Shown piece by piece: positions 1 through 7,584 of a stretch of 64,000 nt of DNA (position 1 is its first letter; the number at the start of each line of letters is the position of its first letter). Source of the DNA: Sulfurospirillum sp. SCADC (lineage in GTDB: Bacteria; Campylobacterota; Campylobacteria; Campylobacterales; Sulfurospirillaceae); the NCBI RefSeq assembly GCF_000743525.1, contig NZ_JQGK01000001.1:62001-126000 (forward strand), written 5' to 3'. The position numbers and the translations under genes were made by a program. Below the pieces are notes generated by a model. The model worked only from the letters and a program-made list of their open reading frames with translations. It did not search any database and was not told the DNA's origin.

Positions 1-632
1 CACTCAACACCACAGCGCAAGAGATCAAACATTTGGTTGCCAATATTCAACAAGCTTCCGAAGTTGAATCGCACACCTCTGAGCGCTTACAACAGCTCAG
101 CACGGACGCCAATCAAGTGAAAAATGTCCTCACCGTCATCTCCGATATTGCCGATCAGACCAATCTTTTGGCACTCAATGCTGCGATTGAAGCGGCGCGT
201 GCGGGAGAACACGGTCGTGGATTTGCCGTTGTCGCGGATGAAGTACGCAATTTGGCAGAGCGAACGCAACGCAGTCTTACGGAGATTAACGCGACCATTA
301 ATGTCATTGTGCAGAACATCATGGATGCAAGTGGGCAGATGAGTGAAAATTATAAATTTATTGAGCAAATGGCGAATAATTCTGAAGAGGTTGAGCTTAA
401 GATTAGCACCACGGAAGCGATTATCAAAGAGGCGTCCGATGCTTCACAGATCGCATCTGAAGTGTCTCAGCGTCTTTCGCTTGATACCGCGACGATGATT
501 AAAAATATTGGTCAGATTTACGAATCATCTCTGCAAAATAGCAGCGATGTGAAGAACCTCAATGCCTCTTCGGATGAGCTTCTTAATCTCTCCAATACTC
601 TTGCTTCAAAGCTAGCGCTCTTTAAGATTTAG
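1..632 (+). CDS. Methyl-accepting chemotaxis protein, C-terminal part (5' truncated by window)
   Basis: This is the cytoplasmic signalling domain of a chemoreceptor. The open frame runs to the window's first base (codons from base 3), so the sensor, membrane segments and HAMP domain lie upstream. The hallmark hairpin tip is visible: [19 protein letters not shown] followed by [18 protein letters not shown], the part that contacts CheW and CheA. The rest is predicted coiled coil, and the protein ends without a CheR/CheB-docking pentapeptide. The TTG at base 33 is only an internal codon. The stop at 630-632 is followed within four bases by a TTTACATGTAAA palindrome shared with the convergent trmA gene. 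What it senses cannot be told from this fragment. Confidence 0.93.
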   Translation, partial: LNTTAQEIKHLVANIQQASEVESHTSERLQQLSTDANQVKNVLTVISDIADQTNLLALNAAIEAARAGEHGRGFAVVADEVRNLAERTQRSLTEINATINVIVQNIMDASGQMSENYKFIEQMANNSEEVELKISTTEAIIKEASDASQIASEVSQRLSLDTATMIKNIGQIYESSLQNSSDVKNLNASSDELLNLSNTLASKLALFKI

Positions 633-635
633 CCC

Positions 636-647
636 TTTACATGTAAA
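636..647. repeat. Highly iterated palindrome TTTACATGTAAA (first of 34 TTACATGTAA cores)
   Basis: This copy sits between the convergent stops of the chemoreceptor gene and trmA. First bases of the exact 10-base cores found by eye in the window: 637, 1638, 4220, 5922, 7410, 9905, 12323, 12358, 15485, 19086, 21015, 22435, 25020, 30924, 34921, 36780, 36800, 40318, 40683, 42085, 42362, 44357, 48266, 51776, 51832, 55281, 57114, 57229, 58456, 59535, 59645, 60815, 61823 and 63358. One-mismatch forms lie near 3111, 24144, 36098, 37537, 41688, 45147, 49171 and 60501. Inside genes the motif is mostly read as Leu-His-Val or (Phe/Leu)-Thr-Cys. Its function is unknown. Confidence 0.9.
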
Positions 648-651
648 AAGG

Positions 652-1755
652 TTAAAGGCGTTTTAAGATCACGCCAGATTCCAAATGCTCGGTGTTCGGG
701 AATTGATCGAACAGGGCAAAATGGAGGATGGCGTACTGAGACGTTAAAATTTCCAAATCGCGTTTAAGCGTCTCAGGATTGCACGAAATGTAGATGATAT
801 TTTCAAACTGGGAAATAAATGCTAAGCTCGCCTCATCCATCCCCGAACGAGGAGGATCGACAAAGACATGAGAAAATCGATACTCTTCTAAATCGATGCC
901 CACCAAGCGGTTGTATTCACGCTCTTTTTTCAGCGCCGAGGTCAACTCTTCAGCGCTCATACGCAAAAAAACGATGTTATGGACATCATTGAGTTCACAG
1001 TTTTGAAGCGCTGATTTGATAGAGGTTTTAGAAATCTCCGTGGCTAAAACTTTTTGAAATTTCTGTGCCATAGGAATCGTAAAATTGCCATAACCACAGT
1101 AGAGTTCCAATAAATCTTCACAATTTTCAAGATGACTTAACACCCAATGAATCATTGTTTGATTCATCAGACGATTGGGTTGGGAAAAGCCTCCTTCGAT
1201 GATGTGATAACGATAGGTTTTACCTGCAATCTCCAAACGATCTTCCACAAAATCTTGACTAAGGACACGCTTCATCCCACGACTGCGCCCTATGATAAAA
1301 ATACCAAACGCTTGCTCCAATATTTTGGCTTCTTCCTCCCACTCACCATGTAAAGGTTTATGGTAGATAAGCGTAACCAAAAGATGTTCAGAGGAAGCTA
1401 AGAATTCAATCGCAAAAAGCTTTTCGCGAAGCATCGCAGACGCTTCAATTTTTTTTAATAACGCAGGCATAAGTGTATAGATTTTAAGCTCTACCTTAGG
1501 GCATGATTCTATGCAAACAGCGCCCTTTTTATCGAATGCACCCATAGCATAACTGATGGTATCGCCCTCTTTCCAAATGCGAAATTCAGAACGTCCACGG
1601 TAGTGTTCGGAGGGTGTTTGGAAGTACTCAAATGCGTTTACATGTAAAGGGGTAAATAACGTCTGCATCTGTGCTTTTTTATGCTCAACTTGCGCCTCAT
1701 AATCCAATGTATACAGCGTACAACTCCCACATTTCCCAAAATACGAACACTCCAT
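652..1755 (-). CDS. trmA: tRNA (uracil-5-)-methyltransferase TrmA
   Basis: It would make 5-methyluridine at position 54 of the tRNA T-loop using S-adenosylmethionine. At 367 residues it has the family's usual length and matches TrmA rather than RumA/RlmD. The SAM-binding motif ELYCGYGNFTI is near residue 218, DPPRSGMD near 300, and the catalytic cysteine motif ISCNPETL near 325. The N-terminus begins MECSYFGKCGSC, a cysteine-rich start that E. coli TrmA lacks; whether it binds a metal is unknown. The end, ALFDQFPNTEHLESGVIL, follows the family's closing motif. An iterated palindrome is embedded at 1637-1648 and is read as LHVN. Confidence 0.93.
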   Translation of the reverse strand: MECSYFGKCGSCTLYTLDYEAQVEHKKAQMQTLFTPLHVNAFEYFQTPSEHYRGRSEFRIWKEGDTISYAMGAFDKKGAVCIESCPKVELKIYTLMPALLKKIEASAMLREKLFAIEFLASSEHLLVTLIYHKPLHGEWEEEAKILEQAFGIFIIGRSRGMKRVLSQDFVEDRLEIAGKTYRYHIIEGGFSQPNRLMNQTMIHWVLSHLENCEDLLELYCGYGNFTIPMAQKFQKVLATEISKTSIKSALQNCELNDVHNIVFLRMSAEELTSALKKEREYNRLVGIDLEEYRFSHVFVDPPRSGMDEASLAFISQFENIIYISCNPETLKRDLEILTSQYAILHFALFDQFPNTEHLESGVILKRL

Positions 1756-1786
1756 GAAACCTCTTTAGTATGTATTATTTTATGTA

Positions 1787-2497
1787 TTATAGAACGAGCG
1801 TTGAAAGCAGACCGATCACTGCACCAAAAAAACCGCCCCAAACGACGAGCCAGCCTAAATGATCTTTGATGAAATTCTGCACGATCTCTTTCACCATTTG
1901 CGGTGTCAGCTCATTCAGCCGTGCATCGATCATCTGTTCGATGGTAATGAGCATATCATCACTAAGTGATGAATTTTGGATACTTTGAGCTATTTTTTGT
2001 TGAAATACATCACTTTCACTGATTTCGATGATCGCATCTTTCAGTTTTTCGCTAAAAGGTGCACGAAGTCCCTCTAATGCGCGCTCTCCGCCAAACATAC
2101 CGAGCATGCCGCCAAAAGATGACTCCATCACGGTTTTAGTCAACGCGTCAAAGGCAGGTGAAAAGTCCATATCTGCGATGACAGGCGCTAAATCAAGCGT
2201 TTTCTTCTCTTTTTCAAAGAAAGCATCTAACTGCTCTTTGGTAAAAAACTGATTCATCATCAAATGTTTAATCGACGTTTTAAACGCCTCAAATTGCAGT
2301 TGAATCACGCCGCTGCCGTACAAAAAAGGTACTTTTTCAAACAGCATATGTATCGCAATTTGATTGGTAATCGCACCTGAAAGCGCAAAAAGACCTGCAA
2401 GCAAACTCCAGTGCGCATACGGTTCTGGTATAGCAAACGAAACTACGACCAGTGACGCACTTAAACTATCGGTTAACCAACTTTTATCAATTTTCAT
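1787..2497 (-). CDS. DUF445 family membrane protein
   Basis: This 236-residue protein resembles the DUF445 (YheB/YjiN-like) family. Two hydrophobic stretches near residues 14-45 (SLSASLVVVSFAIP and SLLAGLFALSGAITNQIAI) and one at the C-terminus (WLVVWGGFFGAVIGLLSTLVL) flank a long helical soluble middle part. The GAITNQIAIHMLFEKVPFLYGSG stretch is typical of the family's N-terminal membrane hairpin. The start has a good ribosome-binding site (AAGGAGAAAG). It probably sits in the inner membrane. No function is established for the family, and the neighbours (trmA and a radical SAM gene) give no hint. Confidence 0.8.
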   Translation of the reverse strand: MKIDKSWLTDSLSASLVVVSFAIPEPYAHWSLLAGLFALSGAITNQIAIHMLFEKVPFLYGSGVIQLQFEAFKTSIKHLMMNQFFTKEQLDAFFEKEKKTLDLAPVIADMDFSPAFDALTKTVMESSFGGMLGMFGGERALEGLRAPFSEKLKDAIIEISESDVFQQKIAQSIQNSSLSDDMLITIEQMIDARLNELTPQMVKEIVQNFIKDHLGWLVVWGGFFGAVIGLLSTLVL

Positions 2498-2520
2498 TCT
2501 TTCTCCTTAAAAAATCGCCA

Positions 2521-4044
2521 TTATACTGTGGCATGTTTTAACTGACGTTTATTGAGCTTTAAAGATCCCTCTTTTTGGTCATTATTGGGTACGTAATTTT
2601 CACGTAAAAAAGAGGGCATTTTGCGTCCGCGCACCGTCATAATATCTTCGATCAGCATCGCTTTGACCTGCGATGCTTCAAGCTTCATGACATCACAAAG
2701 GTAGCGAAAGATCAACTCCGCTAAACGATCCAGTGAAATTTGCCATGTTGATTTTGTTTGCGCATACAGCCATTCACTAAAGGCGTAAAAACCTTCATAA
2801 ACTTTGCCTTCACACCACAAATAGGTGGCACTTTTTTTGAAATTGCCGCTGTTGTAGATCATATCCCAAAAACGGGCAAAACGTTTCATCTTTTGCATTT
2901 GCTCAAAAGGTATGAGGTCATTTTGCAAGATGTCATAAGGCGATTTATCGGAGTATTCCATACCGTAAATCTCATCGTGCCTTGAAATCGTTGTGCCTGA
3001 GAGCTTTTTGAGGATGCCGATTTGTATCTCACACTGTGTGAGCGAATAGAGCTTATCTAAATTGCGCCCAAAACCCTCCAAACTCTCTCCTGGCAAACCA
3101 ATAATCAAGTCTACATGTAAATGCGCATGCGTCTCATTTTGCAAGAAGGCAAGATTTTCTTCAATCTTGGGTAGGTTTAGCCGCCTGTGGATATTTTTCG
3201 ATATTTCAGGATCAAGCGTTTGAATACCGACTTCCAGTTGCAGTGCTGCTGGAGGAAATTGTGCTATTTTTTCACGTAGGATTGAAGGAAAGTGGTCGGG
3301 TATGACTTCAAAATGGACAAAATACTCCTCTTTTTTTGAGAGGAAAAAATCCAAAAGTTTTGTCGCATTTTCAATGCTCAAGTTAAACGTTCGATCGATA
3401 AATTTAAAATTGCGCACCCCTCGAAGCCACAGTTTTTCAAGCTCAGAAAGAAAGCGTATTATCTCTAAGTCGCGTACTTTTTTATCCGCTGAGGAGAGAC
3501 AAAACTCACAGGTAAACGGACACCCACGACTCGCTTCCACATAGCAGTAACGGTTTTTGATGTCGTGGTCTGTGTAGTAATCGTATGGCAGTTTGATGGC
3601 GCTTAAATTGACCATAGGTGCTTTAATGACACGCTCTGGTGGAAGGTTGCCTTCTAGAAGGGTTTTACACAGCGCATAAAAGGCGATGTCTCCCTCCCCT
3701 TGGATGATGTAGTCCGCTTTACTAAAATCAACACGATGGGGAAAATGGCTCGCTTCAGGACCTCCGAGAATAATCAAAATCTGAGGTGCAACTTTTTTAA
3801 GAATGTTGCTAAGCTCTTGCACCTCCAACGCATTCCAAATGTAAGCGCCAATACCGACGATTTTGGGCTGGTAACTCAAAATCTCTTCGGCGGCATCGAC
3901 CACTTGAGAATTAATGACAAACTCCAGTATTTTCGCTCTTTCTTGAAGCTCCTCAAGGTTGGCAAACAAGTAGCGTTGGGCGATGGACGTGTGTGCATAG
4001 CGAGCATTAAACGTGGTTAAGAGAATTTCTTTCATTGCTTCCAT
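2521..4044 (-). CDS. B12-binding domain radical SAM protein (DUF4080-type)
   Basis: A 507-residue radical SAM enzyme with a cobalamin-binding-like N-terminus. The N-terminal 130 residues form a Rossmann-like domain (VGIGAYIWNALEVQELSNI, then ILGGPEASHFP). The [4Fe-4S] cluster motif CPFTCEFC is near residue 175, followed by the radical SAM barrel (FKFIDRTFNL, LQLEVGIQTLDPEISK, VDLIIGLPGES). The C-terminal 150 residues match the DUF4080 region often attached to these proteins. The substrate is unknown. The start is ambiguous: ATG at 4044 or ATG at 4035 (MKEILLTTFNARYAHTS), the latter preceded closely by GGAAG. A one-mismatch copy of the palindrome lies near 3110. Confidence 0.85.
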   Translation of the reverse strand: MEAMKEILLTTFNARYAHTSIAQRYLFANLEELQERAKILEFVINSQVVDAAEEILSYQPKIVGIGAYIWNALEVQELSNILKKVAPQILIILGGPEASHFPHRVDFSKADYIIQGEGDIAFYALCKTLLEGNLPPERVIKAPMVNLSAIKLPYDYYTDHDIKNRYCYVEASRGCPFTCEFCLSSADKKVRDLEIIRFLSELEKLWLRGVRNFKFIDRTFNLSIENATKLLDFFLSKKEEYFVHFEVIPDHFPSILREKIAQFPPAALQLEVGIQTLDPEISKNIHRRLNLPKIEENLAFLQNETHAHLHVDLIIGLPGESLEGFGRNLDKLYSLTQCEIQIGILKKLSGTTISRHDEIYGMEYSDKSPYDILQNDLIPFEQMQKMKRFARFWDMIYNSGNFKKSATYLWCEGKVYEGFYAFSEWLYAQTKSTWQISLDRLAELIFRYLCDVMKLEASQVKAMLIEDIMTVRGRKMPSFLRENYVPNNDQKEGSLKLNKRQLKHATV

Positions 4045-4114
4045 TCATGATTTTTTCTTAATTATAATAAAACTTTTTGGTTATCTTTGTTAAAATCCAA
4101 ACTCTTAAATGTGT

Positions 4115-4192
4115 CGGGGTGTAGCGCAGCCTGGCTAGCGCGCTACCTTGGGGTGGTAGAGGTCGCAGGTTCGAGTCCTGTCACTCCGACCA
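4115..4192 (+). tRNA. tRNA-Pro (anticodon TGG)
   Basis: A full cloverleaf can be drawn. The acceptor arms CGGGGTG and CACTCCG pair (one G-T wobble), and the anticodon stem CTACC/GGTAG encloses TTGGGGT with TGG in the middle. The T-arm holds GGTTCGAGTCC, and the gene encodes its own CCA end at 4190-4192. A likely -10 box (TAAAAT, 4091-4096) precedes it. Confidence 0.95.
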
Positions 4193-4252
4193 TTTGACGA
4201 TTTTGTAGACATTTTTTTCTTACATGTAAAATCCAATAGCATAGCTGGTTTT

Positions 4253-4468
4253 ATGAAACCAGAGACGCTTCACACTTTTCACAAAAAACCTATCGTTATC
4301 ATTGCACTTCTTATCGCGGTCTGTTTAGTAGGCGATATATAAGTTTTACCGACTGCCCTTCTTTGGTTCGCATCGTTTTATTTTATTGGGTACGACGGTA
4401 GTCTGTATGAAGAGCTGATTGAAGCAAAAATAACGCATTTTGCTTTACATATAATCTTCTTTTTATAG
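4253..4468 (+). pseudogene. Small two-helix membrane ORF split by an in-frame TAA (possible remnant)
   Basis: From ATG 4253 the frame reads a short leader and a hydrophobic helix (KKPIVIIALLIAVCLVGDI), then TAA at 4340-4342. The same frame continues open (VLPTALLWFASFYFIGYDG, then SLYEELIEAKITHFALHI) to TAG at 4466-4468. Both halves look like membrane-protein sequence in one frame, so a single nonsense change in a roughly 70-residue gene is the simplest reading. No convincing ribosome-binding site is seen and the family is not recognised. It fills most of the 330-base gap between tRNA-Pro and ppsA, a typical spot for remnants of integrated DNA. Confidence 0.35.
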
Positions 4469-4525
4469 CGATCTTGATTCTGTTTTGTGCTACTATAGAA
4501 GTAACTTTTCATACGGGAGGTTACA

Positions 4526-6907
4526 ATGCGTTATATTCGATTCTTCAATGAACTTCACCTCAGTGATATTGCCCTTGTGGGTGGTAAAAATGCCAATCTT
4601 GGTGAGATGTACCAAAAATTATCGACCAAAGGCATTCATGTCCCCAATGGTTTTGCGACCACGAGCGATGCCTATTGTCTGTTACTAAACGAAAATGGCA
4701 TTGATGCAAAGATCCAAGAAGCGTTAAAAAATCTTGATTGCACCGATACGCTTGCGCTACAAACGTGTGGTCATGCCATTCGTGAGCTTATTTTAAATGC
4801 TACACTTCCTGAGCCACTCCTTAAAGAGATACAAAGTGCTTATCATATGCTCTCGCAAGAGTATGGTGCAGAACATATCGATGTGGCTGTACGCTCCTCT
4901 GGCACGGCGGAAGATCTTCCTGATGCCAGCTTTGCAGGACAACAAGAGACTTTCTTAAACATTCATACTCCTGAAAAACTTTTGCACAGCGTGAAGCAGT
5001 GCTATGCTTCTTTGTTTACAGATCGTGCCATTAGTTACCGTAGCAGTCGGGGGTTTGATCATCTGAGCGTTGCACTTTCTGTGGGTGTTCAAAAAATGGT
5101 ACGCAGCGACAAAGCCAGCAGTGGCGTTATGTTTAGCATTGACACTGAGAGTGGTTCCGAAAATATCATCTTGATCAATGCCATTTGGGGATTGGGTGAA
5201 AATGTGGTCAGTGGCAAAGTCAATGCCGATGAATTTTTTGTTTTTAAACCCACCCTTAAACAAGGACACCATACCATTTTAAAGCGCTCTTTGGGGAGTA
5301 AAAAAGAGAAGATGCTCTACAGCGAAGAAACCCATACGATCAATGTGCCTACAATACAAGAGGAGCAAAATAGCTTCTGTATCACTGAGAGCGAAGTGCT
5401 ACAATTAGCGCGTCATGCACTCATTATTGAGGAGTATTATAAACGTCCGATGGACATTGAGTGGGCAAAAGATGGCTTGGATGGCAAACTCTACATCGTT
5501 CAAGCGCGTCCTGAAACCGTACAAAGCAAGCTTCAAAACCATATTTCCATCGAAAAATATACACTCGATAGCACTAAAGAGGCAAAGCTTCTCACCTCAG
5601 GTCGCGCTGTGGGCGATAAAATAGGTAGTGGGAAAGTCAACATTATCCACAATACCTCCGAATTTGCTCGCTTTAACGAGGGCGATGTTTTGGTTGCCGA
5701 TACAACCAACCCTGACTGGGAACCTATCATGAAAAAAGCTTCTGCACTCATCACCAACCGAGGCAGCCGAACCTGTCATGCCGCTATCGTTGCACGTGAA
5801 ATCGGTGTACCTGCGGTCGTAGGATGTGGCGATGCCACTGAAGTGCTGAGTAACGCTCAAAAGGTCACCGTCAGCTGTGCACAGGGTGATGAAGGCTACA
5901 TCTATGAAGGTGAAATTGCCTTTACATGTAAAACGATGGACCTAAGTTCCCTCAAAGAGACAAAGACAAAACTCATGATGAATGTGGGCAATCCAGCCGA
6001 AGCATTCAATCTTGCCAAAATGCCCAATGATGGCGTCGGACTGGCTCGCATGGAGTTTATTATGACGCATTCTATTAATGCCCACCCGATGGCACTGGTG
6101 AATCTGCACAAAGGAAATAAGGTCAAAGATGAAGAGGCGATCAAAGCGTTTATGGCTCCTTGCTGCGATGCTAAAGAGTTTTTCTTGCAGAAAATTAGCG
6201 AAGGTGTGGGCATGATCGCCGCGGCATTTTACCCCAAACCTGTCATCATTCGCACGAGTGATTTTAAAAGCAATGAATACCGCAATATGCTAGGAGGTCT
6301 TGCTTACGAAGCAGTCGAAGAAAACCCTATGATAGGTTTTCGTGGAGCAAGTCGCTATTACGATGAAAGTTATAAAGAGGCATACGCATGGGAGTGTGAA
6401 GCGCTCAAACGCGTACGAGATGATATGGGACTCACCAATGTGATCATCATGCTTCCGTTTGTGAGAACACCCGAAGAAGGCGCTAAAGTCATTGCTATTA
6501 TGAACGCGCAAGGTTTGGTGCAAGGGAAAAATGGGCTTAAAATTTACGCCATGTGTGAGATACCAGCCAATGTGATCATCGCCGATGAATTTTTGAAGAT
6601 TTTTGATGGCTATTCAATTGGTTCGAATGATCTGACACAGCTTGTTTTAGGGGTAGACAGAGAGAGTGGGATGATCGCACATATTTTCGATGAGCGTAAT
6701 CCTGCGGTGACAGAAATGCTAAAAATGGCAATCGAAGCGTGTAAGACACACGGTAAATACATCGGTATTTGCGGACAAGCGCCTTCTGATTACCCTGAAA
6801 TTACAGAGTTTCTGGTCAAAAATGGGATCAATTCGATCTCTCTCAATCCTGATTCACTGTACAAAATGCACCAAGTGGTCGAAGCGTTGGAAGCAAAATT
6901 GATTTAG
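4526..6907 (+). CDS. ppsA: Phosphoenolpyruvate synthase
   Basis: It converts pyruvate, ATP and water to phosphoenolpyruvate, AMP and phosphate, the entry step of gluconeogenesis. At 793 residues it has the standard length. The N-terminal ATP-grasp part begins VGGKNANLGEM and includes AVRSSGTAEDLPDASFAGQQ. The swivelling phosphohistidine domain carries the catalytic histidine in SRTCHAAIVAREIGVPAVVG near residue 417. The C-terminal PEP-binding barrel ends with the catalytic cysteine in GICGQAPSD near residue 748. GGGAGG eight bases upstream supports the start. Its stop overlaps the convergent slyD stop by four bases. An iterated palindrome at 5921-5932 is read as Phe-Thr-Cys-Lys. Confidence 0.96.
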   Translation: MRYIRFFNELHLSDIALVGGKNANLGEMYQKLSTKGIHVPNGFATTSDAYCLLLNENGIDAKIQEALKNLDCTDTLALQTCGHAIRELILNATLPEPLLKEIQSAYHMLSQEYGAEHIDVAVRSSGTAEDLPDASFAGQQETFLNIHTPEKLLHSVKQCYASLFTDRAISYRSSRGFDHLSVALSVGVQKMVRSDKASSGVMFSIDTESGSENIILINAIWGLGENVVSGKVNADEFFVFKPTLKQGHHTILKRSLGSKKEKMLYSEETHTINVPTIQEEQNSFCITESEVLQLARHALIIEEYYKRPMDIEWAKDGLDGKLYIVQARPETVQSKLQNHISIEKYTLDSTKEAKLLTSGRAVGDKIGSGKVNIIHNTSEFARFNEGDVLVADTTNPDWEPIMKKASALITNRGSRTCHAAIVAREIGVPAVVGCGDATEVLSNAQKVTVSCAQGDEGYIYEGEIAFTCKTMDLSSLKETKTKLMMNVGNPAEAFNLAKMPNDGVGLARMEFIMTHSINAHPMALVNLHKGNKVKDEEAIKAFMAPCCDAKEFFLQKISEGVGMIAAAFYPKPVIIRTSDFKSNEYRNMLGGLAYEAVEENPMIGFRGASRYYDESYKEAYAWECEALKRVRDDMGLTNVIIMLPFVRTPEEGAKVIAIMNAQGLVQGKNGLKIYAMCEIPANVIIADEFLKIFDGYSIGSNDLTQLVLGVDRESGMIAHIFDERNPAVTEMLKMAIEACKTHGKYIGICGQAPSDYPEITEFLVKNGINSISLNPDSLYKMHQVVEALEAKLI

Positions 6908-7401
6908 TCTTGGTGTGCAACTAAAGACTCTTCATGCCCGAGGAGTCTTTTTTCGATCTCATCACTGGTCGCGTCACGCACTCCAATAACGGTGCCATCA
7001 AAGACGATGCTAAGCCCTGAGAGAGGGTGGTTGGCATCTAAAATAACGCGATCTTCGAGGATTTCAACCACCGCGTACGTTAACATGATCTCGCTCTCGT
7101 CATCTTCGCTAAAAACCATTTCAACATTTTGCCCAACTTCCAAATCCTCTTCAAACATCGTACGCTCTTCAATTAAAACAAACTCTTGCTTGTACTCGCC
7201 AAATGCCTCTTTGGGTGAGAGTTGAATATGAATACTCTCTCCCACACTTTTGCCCTCAAGTGTTTTTTCGATTTTTTCAAAAACATCGCCGTACCCTCCA
7301 TGCAGATAAACAAGCGGTGTAACGCCACTGTCCAAAAGGTTATTTTCCGTGTCAAAAACAGTGTAGTCAAGGGTTACAAGGCAGTTTTTAGTGATAATCA
7401 A
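6904..7401 (-). CDS. slyD: SlyD-type FKBP peptidyl-prolyl cis-trans isomerase
   Basis: A 165-residue prolyl isomerase and chaperone of the SlyD branch. The FKBP fold is interrupted by the insert-in-flap domain: LDYTVFDTENNLLDSG, then LVYLHGGYGDVFEKIEKTL, then PKEAFGEY, returning with the diagnostic DANHPLSG. The histidine-rich nickel-binding tail of E. coli SlyD is absent; the protein ends EESLVAHQD. I start it at TTG 7401 (MIITKNCLVTLDYTVFD) because AAGGA lies seven bases upstream. A longer frame to 7512 would read through a terminator and a repeat with no homology. The iterated palindrome at 7410-7419 runs directly into the ribosome-binding site. Confidence 0.88.
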   Translation of the reverse strand: MIITKNCLVTLDYTVFDTENNLLDSGVTPLVYLHGGYGDVFEKIEKTLEGKSVGESIHIQLSPKEAFGEYKQEFVLIEERTMFEEDLEVGQNVEMVFSEDDESEIMLTYAVVEILEDRVILDANHPLSGLSIVFDGTVIGVRDATSDEIEKRLLGHEESLVAHQD

Positions 7402-7423
7402 AAATATCCTTACATGTAAAAGT

Positions 7424-7450
7424 AAAAGCCACCCAAAACGAGTGGCTTTT
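7424..7450 (-). terminator. Hairpin terminator downstream of acnB and its repeat
   Basis: AAAAGCCAC (7424-7432) pairs perfectly with GTGGCTTTT (7442-7450). Read on the minus strand the hairpin is followed by a T-rich run, so it should end the acnB transcript before slyD. The structured repeat at 7462-7583 therefore lies inside the acnB 3' untranslated region. Confidence 0.75.
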
Positions 7451-7461
7451 GTAGGTTTTAT

Positions 7462-7583
7462 GCTTCTTATAAAAGAAGTAAAGCACCAAAGGTGCGTGGG
7501 CCTACTGCCCAAGTTTACCCAGTGTTAACGTAGTTTTTAAAGCTTTGCTTTAAAAACGTGTCAAGAGTTCTTTGAAGAACTCT
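7462..7583 (-). repeat. Stop-codon-anchored structured repeat, copy A (after acnB)
   Basis: One of three related elements (see 36645 and 57449). In the sense of acnB it starts one base after the stop codon. It has hairpin AGAGTTCTT/AAGAACTCT, then a 9-bp hairpin TTTTAAAGC/GCTTTAAAA, then CTACGTTAACACTG, a small GGGC/GCCC hairpin, the shared block CCCACGCACCTTTGGTGC that can form a GCACC/GGTGC hairpin, and a last hairpin CTTCTT/AAGAAG. It does not look coding. Function unknown. Confidence 0.85.
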
Positions 7584-7584
7584 A

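Noticed and set aside
7402-7512. N-terminal extension of slyD to TTG/ATG-like start at 7512
   Set aside because: It would translate the acnB terminator, part of the structured repeat and the palindrome, has no homology, and the TTG at 7401 has a good ribosome-binding site.
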